Below, piece by piece: positions 43,359 through 51,576 of a stretch of DNA of 64,000 bases. A model generated the notes under the pieces. That model made no database searches and was not told the origin of the DNA. It saw only the letters and a list, made by a program, of their open reading frames with translations. Position 1 is the stretch's first letter; every line of letters begins with the position of its first letter. The stretch is from Streptomyces cinnamoneus. GTDB taxonomy: Bacteria; Actinomycetota; Actinomycetes; Streptomycetales; Streptomycetaceae. The stretch is taken from positions 4,151,001 through 4,215,000 of the forward strand of contig NZ_PKFQ01000001.1 in the NCBI RefSeq assembly GCF_002939475.1, read 5' to 3'. Made by a program: the position numbers and the translations under genes.

Positions 43359-43441
43359 TTCAAGGTTGATTATTTCAACGTTGAGATAAAACCACCGTTG
43401 GTCGTTGAACGTCAACTGTCTTAAGGTTGAGATGTTCAACG
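43359..43441. promoter_or_regulatory. Cluster of TTCAAC/GTTGAA operator half-sites
   Basis: The divergent gap contains TTCAAGGTTGA (43359-43369), TCAACGTTGA (43375-43384, perfect), GTTGAACGTCAAC (43404-43416, GTTGA/TCAAC), TTAAGGTTGA (43421-43430) and GTTCAACG (43434-43441). The repeated dyads fit a MarR dimer covering both promoters; GC content drops sharply here. Confidence 0.75.
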
Positions 43442-43481
43442 TCCAGAGACCTGGGACGTCCAACAACCCCCGAGGAGCGTG

Positions 43482-43991
43482 ATGAGCGGCGACGCCGTGG
43501 ACGAGATCATCGGTCTGTGGGCCGAGGAGCGCCCCGACCTGGCCGAGCGGCTCTGGCCGGTCCAGGTGCTGGGCCGCCTGCAGCGGCTCGGCGTCACCCT
43601 GGACAGGGAGTTCCGCGCCTTCGCCGCCGCGCGCGGCCTGGAGCTCGGCGAGTTCGACGTCCTGAACACCCTGCGACGCTCGGGCCCCCCGTACGAGCTG
43701 ACGGCCGGCGACCTCAAGCGGGCCGCCATGGTGACGTCGGGCGCGATCACCAACCGCATCGACCGCGTCGAGGCGAAGGGGCTGGTCGAACGGGTCCGCG
43801 AGGCGGCGGACCGGCGGGTCGTGAAGATCCGCCTCACCGAGCGGGGCCGCGAGATCACGCAGGCGTTCATGGACGACCACCTGGTCAACGAGGCCCGCAT
43901 GCTGAAGGACTTCGACCGCGCCGAATGCGACGAGCTCTCCGCCCTGCTGCGCCGCCTCCTCGTCTCCTTCGGGGACACCACGATCCGGTAA
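43482..43991 (+). CDS. MarR family transcriptional regulator
   Basis: A 169-residue winged-helix regulator. The DNA-binding part (about 60-120) reads EFDVLNTLRRSGPPYELTAGDLKRAAMVTSGAITNRIDRVEAKGLV, then the wing VREAADRRVVKIRLTERG. Terminal helices form the dimer interface. ATG 43482 has GAGGAG at 5 nt; GTG 43479 is adjacent. It probably represses itself and the divergent MFS gene through the dyads between them. Confidence 0.93.
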   Translation: MSGDAVDEIIGLWAEERPDLAERLWPVQVLGRLQRLGVTLDREFRAFAAARGLELGEFDVLNTLRRSGPPYELTAGDLKRAAMVTSGAITNRIDRVEAKGLVERVREAADRRVVKIRLTERGREITQAFMDDHLVNEARMLKDFDRAECDELSALLRRLLVSFGDTTIR

Positions 43992-44104
43992 CCGTCGGCT
44001 ACGCACGGGGTCCCAGGAGCCTTCCGTGGCCTATTCTGATGTCTTCCGAAAGTGCGTCAACTCATGTAATGCGACCATGAGTTCGACGGATCGGGGGAAC
44101 CAGA

Positions 44105-45733
44105 ATGAGTCACTCCGTGCCCCAGGACTCCCCGACAGAGGCCACCCGGTTACTCTGCGCGGGGACCTACCTCGACATCGAGTTCCGCCGCCGGGTCATC
44201 GAAGAGCTGGTGGAACACGCCGAAAGACCCGTCGCGCCCTCCCTGGGCGTGGACGCCGTGCCGGTGCTCACCCACGCACTGCGTGCCCGCGGGCAGGACA
44301 CCCTGACCGCTCTGATCATGCTCGCCCTCTGGGTGGGCTTCATCTCCGTCGACGTCGCCTCCACCCCCGAAGGGGCCGAGGCGCCCGTGCCCATCTGGTC
44401 GACCGCCTACGCGGTGGTGTGCTTCATGCACTGGACCGCGCAGGCCGCCGCCGGGCGCGGTTCGTCCGTGTACGTCGTCGACAAGAGCACCCTGCGCCAG
44501 GCCCTCAAGGGCAGCGGCGGGCTGCGGGCGCTGCGCGTGCTGCTGCCCGTGGGGCCGCCGCTGCTGGCCATCGCGTACTGGGTGTTCACCTTCTGGGCGC
44601 TGAGCCAGGGGGCCGACAACTGGGTCGGCATCATCTTCCCGCTGCTGCTGGTGCTGCCCGTGTGGATGCACCGGGCGCGCGTGGCGGCGGTCATGCGCAC
44701 GGAGCTGAGCCGTGAGGCGTTCCGCCGCCGGCCCCGGGCGTATCCCTCCTCGTCGTACCACCGCAGGATCGCCCAGGCCATCGACCGCGAGCAGTATTCG
44801 GGCCTGACCATCTACGACCCGTCCCGGCCGTTCATCGGCATGGGCGTGCCCTACGAGCCGTGGTCGTTCGCCCTCGAACTCAAGCGGCGCAAGGGCGCGG
44901 ACGGTGCCGACGGGAACGCCCCCGGCACCCCGCCCTTTACCGGGCGCACCGTCGTCGAGCTGATCCGGCCCCGGCTGGAGGCCCTGCGCAAGGCCGCCGC
45001 CGAGACCAGCCGGGACCGGCTGAAGGACCTGGAGATCGAGGAGTTCGTCTACCTGCCGGTCGGCCCGCCCCGGCCCAGGGTCGCCTACGACGACCACACC
45101 GTCTCCCGGCACCTCGCCGAGTCGGTCAACGAGGGCGGCGAGGCGCGGCGCTACTTCCTGCGCGTGCGCGTGGGCGCCTGGGACGAGCAGGTCGTGGTCT
45201 CGGTCCTGGTCAGGGTGCACACCCAGGGCGGGATGCTGGTCCTCGAGGTCGTGCCGCACATCCTCACCCCCGTTCGGCCGGAGTTCCGGGCCGTCGACGT
45301 GATCGCGGCGCGCGGCGAGGACGACCTGCTGCGCGACGGCGTGCGGGCCCTGCTGAGCGCCCCCGCCGCCGGCTTCGCCGCGGCGGTGTCCACGATCCGC
45401 TCGGCGGTCTCGGGCTTCCGCACCTGGCTCGCCGACCCCCGGCGGGCGGTCCCGGACGGGCCCGCGCACTCGGTGCGGGAGCTGGCCGGCGTGCCGGAGG
45501 TCTCGCTGTTCCAGGAGATGGACATCAGCCGCTACGTGAAGACGGTCCAGGACCGGATCGCCAGCGGCGTGCGGGAGGCCCTGCGCTCCCAGGGCTTCGA
45601 GACCGACCGGTTCGAGCAGCAGATCGTGCAGATCAGCGAGGGCGGCATCTACATCGGCTCGATGAGCGGCGGCGCGGTGGCCCAGGGCGCCGGCGCCGAG
45701 GCCAAGAACCTGACCGGAAGCGGGGGACGATGA
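44105..45733 (+). CDS. Membrane protein with C-terminal GSMSGGAV motif; TTA codon
   Basis: A 542-residue protein I do not recognise. Two helix pairs (about 65-115 and 138-190, TLTALIMLALWVGFISVDV and VWMHRARVAAVM nearby) precede a large cytoplasmic domain. Residues about 513-535 carry GGIYIGSMSGGAVAQGAGAE, a motif that recurs twice in the next protein. Codon 16 is TTA (44150-44152), so translation should depend on the bldA tRNA. The stop overlaps the next start (ATGA). GGGGGAAC precedes ATG 44105. A role in signalling or conflict is possible but unproven. Confidence 0.75.
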   Translation: MSHSVPQDSPTEATRLLCAGTYLDIEFRRRVIEELVEHAERPVAPSLGVDAVPVLTHALRARGQDTLTALIMLALWVGFISVDVASTPEGAEAPVPIWSTAYAVVCFMHWTAQAAAGRGSSVYVVDKSTLRQALKGSGGLRALRVLLPVGPPLLAIAYWVFTFWALSQGADNWVGIIFPLLLVLPVWMHRARVAAVMRTELSREAFRRRPRAYPSSSYHRRIAQAIDREQYSGLTIYDPSRPFIGMGVPYEPWSFALELKRRKGADGADGNAPGTPPFTGRTVVELIRPRLEALRKAAAETSRDRLKDLEIEEFVYLPVGPPRPRVAYDDHTVSRHLAESVNEGGEARRYFLRVRVGAWDEQVVVSVLVRVHTQGGMLVLEVVPHILTPVRPEFRAVDVIAARGEDDLLRDGVRALLSAPAAGFAAAVSTIRSAVSGFRTWLADPRRAVPDGPAHSVRELAGVPEVSLFQEMDISRYVKTVQDRIASGVREALRSQGFETDRFEQQIVQISEGGIYIGSMSGGAVAQGAGAEAKNLTGSGGR

Positions 45734-46245
45734 CGAACGAACGCGAGAAGCCCGGTGGAGGCATCTCCATCGGGTCGATGAGCGGCGGTGCCGTCGGCCA
45801 GGGCCCGGGGGCCCGGGCCGAGGACCGTTCCGAGCGCGCGGGGGCGCCCGCCGCGGGCGCCGGCGACCCGGCGGCCGCACCCGTGCCGGCCCCGGACCAC
45901 GGCGGCATCGCCGTCGGCAGCCTGTCGGGCGGCGCGCTCGCCCAGGGGGACGACGCGGAGGCCGTCGACGCCTCCCGGCGCCTCCTGACCGTGACGCCCG
46001 AACTGCTGCACGTCGCCCGGGAGCTGAGGCTCGACCTGCCCCGGCTCACCCGCGCCGAGGGCGACGGCCTCGACGAACTCGACGCGGAACTGGCCGGTCT
46101 GGAGGACGACGCGCGGCGCGAGGGCCGTACCCGCCCCGGACGGCTTGCGCGGCTGCGCGCGTTGCTGAGCGACGGCGCCACGGCCGCCGGAGGGCTGGCC
46201 TCGGCCGTCGCCCTCGTCCAGTCGATCAGCCAGTTATTGGCGTGA
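45730..46245 (+). CDS. Small protein with two GSMSGGAV motifs; TTA codon
   Basis: A 171-residue protein, not recognised. The motif appears at about 9-32 (GGGISIGSMSGGAVGQGPGA) and 57-80 (HGGIAVGSLSGGALAQGDDA), separated by an Ala/Pro linker. The C-terminal half is helical and charged (TPELLHVARELRLDLPRLTR) and ends in a hydrophobic ASAVALVQSISQLLA that may contact a membrane or partner. A TTA codon (46234-46236) lies three codons before the stop. Coupled to the gene upstream and 13 bp from the gene downstream. Confidence 0.72.
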   Translation: MTNEREKPGGGISIGSMSGGAVGQGPGARAEDRSERAGAPAAGAGDPAAAPVPAPDHGGIAVGSLSGGALAQGDDAEAVDASRRLLTVTPELLHVARELRLDLPRLTRAEGDGLDELDAELAGLEDDARREGRTRPGRLARLRALLSDGATAAGGLASAVALVQSISQLLA

Positions 46246-46258
46246 GGCGGCGAGGCAC

Positions 46259-47185
46259 ATGAGCTACTGGGACGCGGACCTCCAGAGGTGGGTCGACTCC
46301 CCGGACCACGACGACCGCACCGACCACGACGACCGCGACGATCACCGCACGTCCGGGCCGTACCCGCCCGGGCCGGGCGCCACCCTCCACGTCGCCCCCG
46401 ACATCACCCCCATCCCCCACCCGTCGTTCCCCGACGACCCGCCGGCCGGCCCCTCCCACGCGAGGATCCTCGCCGGCGTCCTGGTCGGGGCGGTCCTGGC
46501 CGGCGGGCTCGGCACCGGGATCTGGGCGCTCGTGCGGGACGACGGCGACGGCGACGGGACGACCGGCCACGACGACGTCCTCCCCGGGGTGAGCGCCTCG
46601 GTGACCCCCGGCCCGACGGACCTCTACGGCGCCTCCGCCGGCACGGCCGGAGGGGGAGGCGGAGGCTTCACCCCCGGCCCGGGCCCGGCGCCGACGACCG
46701 CCCCCACCACGGCCGGCACCTTCGGCGACCCGGCCGTCCCGGCCGGCTTCCGGCGGGTCACGGACCCGGCGGGGTACCGGCTGGCCGTGCCCCTGGGGTG
46801 GCAGCGCAGGACCGAGCGGGAGAGCGTCTTCTACGAGTCCTCCGACGGCAGGAGCCTGATCCAGGTCTTCGTCCTGAACCCGCCGAGGGCGACGCCGTAC
46901 GACTCCCTGGCCGAATCCGAGACGTACGTCTCCCAGTACAGGGGGTATCAGAAGAGCAGGCTCACCCACGCCGCCGGCCCGGGTGACCCGGCCGAGCTGG
47001 AGTACACCTACGTCCAGGCGGACTCCACCCGGCGGCACTCGCTGATCCACGCCTACACCGCTCCCGACGGCAGGCAGTACGCCCTGCTGGTCGCCGGGCC
47101 GGAGAGCGGCTGGACGGCGATGCTCCAGGTCCAGCGGGCGCTGGTGAGCACGTTCTGCCCGCTGGGGTACTGCACGACGTCCTGA
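46259..47185 (+). CDS. Single-pass membrane protein with outside module like the STPK C-terminus
   Basis: A 308-residue protein. The N-terminus has Asp/His/Arg repeats (DHDDRTDHDDRDDHRT), then one helix (about 70-92, ILAGVLVGAVLAGGLGTGIWALV), a Gly/Pro/Thr linker and an outside domain from about 160 (GFRRVTDPAGYRLAVPLGWQ). That domain shares spacing and motifs (GY.L.VP.GW, Y.S/D..G, Q.......Y) with the outer domain of the kinase at 5133-6824. Two Cys near the end (FCPLGYC) may pair. Third gene of the TTA-containing cluster; function unknown. Confidence 0.75.
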   Translation: MSYWDADLQRWVDSPDHDDRTDHDDRDDHRTSGPYPPGPGATLHVAPDITPIPHPSFPDDPPAGPSHARILAGVLVGAVLAGGLGTGIWALVRDDGDGDGTTGHDDVLPGVSASVTPGPTDLYGASAGTAGGGGGGFTPGPGPAPTTAPTTAGTFGDPAVPAGFRRVTDPAGYRLAVPLGWQRRTERESVFYESSDGRSLIQVFVLNPPRATPYDSLAESETYVSQYRGYQKSRLTHAAGPGDPAELEYTYVQADSTRRHSLIHAYTAPDGRQYALLVAGPESGWTAMLQVQRALVSTFCPLGYCTTS

Positions 47186-47221
47186 TCGTCACCCGGCACG
47201 GCCGGGGGAAACCGGCGACTC

Positions 47222-47241
47222 AGAGTGACTCAGGTCACTCT
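47222..47241. promoter_or_regulatory. Inverted repeat AGAGTGAC-TCAG-GTCACTCT
   Basis: A perfect 8+8 bp dyad lies 113 bp before the betaine operon. It may be the operator for osmotic or choline control. The half-site resembles AGTGA/TCAC-type motifs bound by BldD-like proteins, but that match is loose. Confidence 0.55.
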
Positions 47242-47353
47242 TTGTGAAGAAGGAGGCATAGGTTTCCCCCTTCTGGTTAGGGGCGTCCCGTTGCCGGTCC
47301 GGCCGTCGTGCCGTCCGGTGACGGGAATGTTCAGAACCGGAAGGCAGAGAGTG

Positions 47354-48862
47354 ATGTCGTCAGTCGAGACCATCCACGTCGACGGGGTGTGGCGGGCCGC
47401 CACGTCCGGCGCTCAGCGGGAGGTGCTCGACCCCGCGGACGCCACGGTCCTCGCGGTCGTGGCCGAGGGCGGTGCGGACGACACCGACGCCGCCGTGGCC
47501 GCCGCCAGCCGCGCGTTCGACGGCGGCGCCGGCGTCTGGCCGCGCACCTCCGTGGCCGAGCGGGCCGCGCTGCTGCGGCGCGTGGCCGAACTGCTGCAGC
47601 GCGACCGCGAGGAGATCGCGCTGATCGAGAGCCGCGACACCGGCAAGACCCTCGAAGAGGGCCGCATCGACGTCGACTGCGTGAGCGATGCCTTCCGTTA
47701 CTTCGCCGACCTGGTGGTCGGCGAGGGCGCCGGGCGCGTCGTCGACGCGGGCTCCGACACCGTCCACAGCGTGGTCGTGCACGAGCCCGTCGGCGTCTGC
47801 GCGATGATCACGCCCTGGAACTATCCCCTTCTGCAGGCCAGCTGGAAGATCGCCCCGGCCCTGGCCGCGGGCAACACCTTCGTCATCAAGCCCAGCGAGG
47901 TCACCCCGCTGTCCACCGTCCACCTCGTGCGGCTGCTCGCCGAGGCCGGACTGCCCGACGGCGTGGCCAACATCGTCACCGGCGCCGGCGACCCCGTCGG
48001 CGCCCGCCTCGCCGAGCACCCCGACGTGGACCTGGTCTCCTTCACCGGCGGCCTCACCAGCGGCGTCAAGGTCGCCCAGGCCGCGGCGCCCAGCGTGAAG
48101 AAGGTGGCCCTCGAACTCGGCGGCAAGAACCCCAACGTCGTCTTCGCCGACGCCTGCGCCACGGACGAGGACTTCGACACCGCGGTCGACCAGGCCCTCA
48201 ACGCCGCCTTCATCCACAGCGGCCAGGTCTGCTCCGCGGGCTCCCGGCTCATCATCGAGGAGTCGGTGCGCGACCGGTTCGTCTCCGAACTCGCCCGCCG
48301 TGCCGAGCGGATCAAGCTCGGCCGCGGCACCGAGAAGGGCGTCGAGTGCGGCCCGCTCGTCTCCGCCGAGCAGCTCGCCAAGACCGAGGCGTACGTCGCC
48401 TCCGCCCTCGCCGAGGGCGCGGCCCTGCGCTGCGGCGGCCGCCGCCCGGCGCCCGCCCCCGGCCGCCCGGAGACCGGCTACTTCTACGCGCCGACGGTCC
48501 TGGACCTGTGCCACGGCGCCATGCGGGTCGTCCGCGAGGAGACCTTCGGGCCGATCCTCACCGTCGAGACGTTCCACACCGAGGACGAGGCGGTGGCCCT
48601 GGCCAACGACACCGAGTACGGGCTCGCCGGCGCGGTATGGACCAAGGACGCGGGCCGGGCCCGCCGCGTGGCAGGGCGGATGCGCCACGGCACGGTCTGG
48701 ATCAACGACTTCCACCCCTACCTGCCGCAGGCGGAGTGGGGCGGATTCGGCAAGTCCGGCACCGGCCGCGAACTGGGCCCCACGGGGCTCGCCGAATACC
48801 GGGAGACCAAGCACGTCTACCAGAACCTCGCCCCGGCCCCCGTGCGCTGGTTCGCCGGCTGA
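47354..48862 (+). CDS. Betaine-aldehyde dehydrogenase-like ALDH
   Basis: A 502-residue NAD(P)-dependent aldehyde dehydrogenase. The catalytic Glu lies in VALELGGKNPNVVFADA, the Cys in IHSGQVCSAGSRL, and the cofactor site in TPWNYPLLQASWKIAPALAAG. Together with the GMC oxidoreductase and the ProVWX transporter genes that follow, it most likely oxidises betaine aldehyde to glycine betaine (BetB role). ATG 47354 (or GTG 47351) follows GGAAGG; an open frame extends upstream past the operator but is not protein-like. Confidence 0.88.
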   Translation: MSSVETIHVDGVWRAATSGAQREVLDPADATVLAVVAEGGADDTDAAVAAASRAFDGGAGVWPRTSVAERAALLRRVAELLQRDREEIALIESRDTGKTLEEGRIDVDCVSDAFRYFADLVVGEGAGRVVDAGSDTVHSVVVHEPVGVCAMITPWNYPLLQASWKIAPALAAGNTFVIKPSEVTPLSTVHLVRLLAEAGLPDGVANIVTGAGDPVGARLAEHPDVDLVSFTGGLTSGVKVAQAAAPSVKKVALELGGKNPNVVFADACATDEDFDTAVDQALNAAFIHSGQVCSAGSRLIIEESVRDRFVSELARRAERIKLGRGTEKGVECGPLVSAEQLAKTEAYVASALAEGAALRCGGRRPAPAPGRPETGYFYAPTVLDLCHGAMRVVREETFGPILTVETFHTEDEAVALANDTEYGLAGAVWTKDAGRARRVAGRMRHGTVWINDFHPYLPQAEWGGFGKSGTGRELGPTGLAEYRETKHVYQNLAPAPVRWFAG

Positions 48863-48911
48863 CCCGCCACCGACGCGAAGCACCGTGCCGCAGAAGGAGT
48901 TCACCCCCATC

Positions 48912-50444
48912 ATGCCCGTCTACGACTACGTCGTCATCGGCGGCGGTACCGCCGGTTCCGTCATCGCCTCCCGCCTCACCGAGGACCCCGGCGTCACCGT
49001 CGCCGTCATCGAGGGCGGCCCCACGGACGTCGACCGCGAGGACGTCCTCACCCTGCGCCGCTGGCTCGGCCTGCTCGGCGGAGAGCTCGACTATGACTAC
49101 CCGACCACCGAGCAGCCGCGCGGCAACTCCCACATCCGCCACAGCCGCGCCCGCGTGCTCGGCGGCTGCTCCTCGCACAACACCCTGATCTCCTTCAAGC
49201 CGCTGCCCGGCGACTGGGACGAGTGGGCCGCGGCCGGCGCCGAGGGCTGGGACGCGGAGTCGATGGACCCGTACTTCACCCGGCTGCGCAACAACATCGT
49301 CGCGGTGGACGAGAAGGACCGCAACGCCATCGCCCGCGACTTCGTCGAGGCCGCCCGCGCGGCCACGGACGTGCCGCGCGTGGAGGGCTTCAACAAGCAG
49401 CCCTTCCACGAGGGCGTCGGCTTCTTCGACCTCGCCTACCACCCCGAGAACAACAAGCGCTCCTCCGCCTCGGTCGCCTACCTCCACCCCTTCCTCGACC
49501 GCCCCAACCTCCACCTCATGCTGGAGACCTGGGCGCACCGGCTGGAGCTGGCGGGCACGCGCGCCAAGGGCGTGCACGTGCGCACCAAGGACGGCGAGGA
49601 GGTCTACGTCGAGGCCGCCCGCGAGGTGCTGGTCTGCGCCGGCGCCGTCGACACCCCGCGGCTGCTGCTGCACTCCGGCATCGGCCCCAAGGCCGACCTG
49701 GAGGCGCTCGGCATCCCCGTGGTCCACGACCTCCCGGGCGTCGGCGAGAACCTGCTCGACCACCCCGAGTCGGTCATCGTGTGGGAGACGGACGGGCCGA
49801 TCCCCGAGAACTCGGCGATGGACTCGGACGCGGGCCTCTTCGTGCGCCGCGACCCGGCCTCGAACGGCCCGGACCTGATGTTCCACTTCTACCAGATCCC
49901 CTTCACCGACAACCCCGAGCGCCTCGGCTACGAGAAGCCCGAGCACGGCGTGTCGATGACCCCCAACATCCCCAAGCCCCGCAGCCGCGGCCGCCTGTAC
50001 CTGACCAGCGCCGACCCGGCCGTCAAGCCCGCCCTCGACTTCCGCTACTTCACGGACGAGGAGGACTACGACGCCCGTACGCTCGTCGACGGCATCCGCA
50101 TCGCCCGCGAGATCGCGAAGACCGAGCCGCTGGCCGGCTGGCTCAAGCGCGAGGTCTGCCCGGGCCCGGAGATCACCTCCGACGAGGAGATCAGCGCGTA
50201 CGCGCGCAAGGTGGCCCACACCGTGTACCACCCGGCGGGAACGTGCCGAATGGGCGCCGACGCCGACGAACTAGCCGTCGTGGACCCGCAGTTGCGCATT
50301 CGCGGCCTTGACGGTATCCGTATCGCCGACGCGTCGGTCTTTCCGACGATGCCGGCCGTGAACCCGATGATCGGTGTGCTGATGGTGGGGGAGAAGTGCG
50401 CCGAACTGCTGGCGAAGGCCGCGACCCTAGGGGGTGAGGCATAA
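48912..50444 (+). CDS. GMC oxidoreductase, probable choline dehydrogenase
   Basis: A 510-residue FAD enzyme. The FAD loop is YVVIGGGTAGSVIASRLTED; the GMC signatures RARVLGGCSSHNTLI and GAVDTPRLLLHSGIG are present, and the active-site His is in HTVYHPAGTCRMG. In this operon it should oxidise choline to betaine aldehyde (BetA role), but other alcohols cannot be excluded. AAGGAG precedes ATG 48912. The next gene starts 1 bp after the stop. Confidence 0.88.
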   Translation: MPVYDYVVIGGGTAGSVIASRLTEDPGVTVAVIEGGPTDVDREDVLTLRRWLGLLGGELDYDYPTTEQPRGNSHIRHSRARVLGGCSSHNTLISFKPLPGDWDEWAAAGAEGWDAESMDPYFTRLRNNIVAVDEKDRNAIARDFVEAARAATDVPRVEGFNKQPFHEGVGFFDLAYHPENNKRSSASVAYLHPFLDRPNLHLMLETWAHRLELAGTRAKGVHVRTKDGEEVYVEAAREVLVCAGAVDTPRLLLHSGIGPKADLEALGIPVVHDLPGVGENLLDHPESVIVWETDGPIPENSAMDSDAGLFVRRDPASNGPDLMFHFYQIPFTDNPERLGYEKPEHGVSMTPNIPKPRSRGRLYLTSADPAVKPALDFRYFTDEEDYDARTLVDGIRIAREIAKTEPLAGWLKREVCPGPEITSDEEISAYARKVAHTVYHPAGTCRMGADADELAVVDPQLRIRGLDGIRIADASVFPTMPAVNPMIGVLMVGEKCAELLAKAATLGGEA

Positions 50445-50445
50445 C

Positions 50446-51576
50446 ATGCCCACAGTCGATACGCATGACATGACCCCGGACGAGACGAGTCCCGTCTTCT
50501 CCGTACGCAACCTGTGGAAGGTCTTCGGCCCCAAGGCCGGGCGCGTGCCCGGCGGCGAACTGGCCGGCCTGTCCCCCGAGGAACTGCGCGAGCGCACCGG
50601 CTGCACCGTGGCCGTGCGTGACGTCTCCTTCGACGTCCGCCCCGGCGAGTGCTTCGTCGTCATGGGCCTCTCCGGCTCCGGCAAGTCCACGCTCGTCCGC
50701 TGTCTGACCCGCCTCATCGAGCCCACCAGCGGCACCATCGCCATCGACGGCGAGGACGTGTGCGGCATGGACAAGGGCGCCCTCCGCGAGCTGCGCCGGC
50801 ACCGCGCCGCCATGGTCTTCCAGCACTTCGGGCTGCTCCCGCACCGCACCGTGCTCGACAACGTCGCCTACGGCCTGGAGATCCAGGGCGTCGGCAAGGC
50901 CGAACGCCGCTCCAGAGCAGCCGAGATGGTGGAGAAGGTCGGGCTCACCGGCATGGAGGAGCGCCGGCCCGGCCAGCTCTCCGGCGGCCAGCAGCAGCGC
51001 GTCGGCCTGGCCCGGGCGCTGGCCGCCGACCCCGAAGTCCTGCTCTTCGACGAGCCGTTCAGCGCCCTCGACCCGCTGATCCGCCGCGACATGCAGGAAG
51101 AGGTCGTCCGCCTCAACCGCGACGAGGGCCGCACGATGGTCTTCATCACCCACGACCTCAGCGAGGCCCTGCGCGTCGGCGACCGCATCGCCCTGATGCG
51201 CGGCGGCCGCATCGTGCAGTGCGGCACCCCCGAGGAGATCGTCGGCTCCCCGGCCGACGACTACGTCCGCGACTTCGTGCGGGACGTGCCCAGGGAGCAG
51301 GTGCTGACCGTGCGGCGCGCCATGCGCCCCGTCCGGGACGCGCGCGAGGCCGAGACCGGCCCCGCGCTGGCCCCGGCCACGACCGTCGCGGACGCCATCG
51401 AGGCCGTGGCCCGCACGGGCACCTCGGCCCGCGTCGTCGACGCGGGCAGGTGCCTGGGCGTCGTGGACTCCACGTGTCTGCTCGGCGTGGTCGCCGGGCT
51501 GGACGAGGCCCGCGCCGCGAACCGGGGGACCGGCACCGGCACGTTGGGGGAGATCAAGGAGAAGGCCGCGGCATGA
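50446..51576 (+). CDS. proV: Glycine betaine/proline ABC transporter ATP-binding protein
   Basis: A 376-residue ATPase of the quaternary-amine (ProV/OpuAA) subfamily. Walker A GLSGSGKST, signature LSGGQQQRVGLARAL and Walker B EVLLFDEPFSALDP are intact. The N-terminal GGELAGLSPEELRERTGCTVAV insert is typical of this group. The C-terminal part (about 300-370) resembles a CBS region, which in such transporters senses ionic strength. It overlaps proW by ATGA. GTG 50434 is a possible earlier start inside the preceding gene. Confidence 0.92.
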   Translation: MPTVDTHDMTPDETSPVFSVRNLWKVFGPKAGRVPGGELAGLSPEELRERTGCTVAVRDVSFDVRPGECFVVMGLSGSGKSTLVRCLTRLIEPTSGTIAIDGEDVCGMDKGALRELRRHRAAMVFQHFGLLPHRTVLDNVAYGLEIQGVGKAERRSRAAEMVEKVGLTGMEERRPGQLSGGQQQRVGLARALAADPEVLLFDEPFSALDPLIRRDMQEEVVRLNRDEGRTMVFITHDLSEALRVGDRIALMRGGRIVQCGTPEEIVGSPADDYVRDFVRDVPREQVLTVRRAMRPVRDAREAETGPALAPATTVADAIEAVARTGTSARVVDAGRCLGVVDSTCLLGVVAGLDEARAANRGTGTGTLGEIKEKAAA

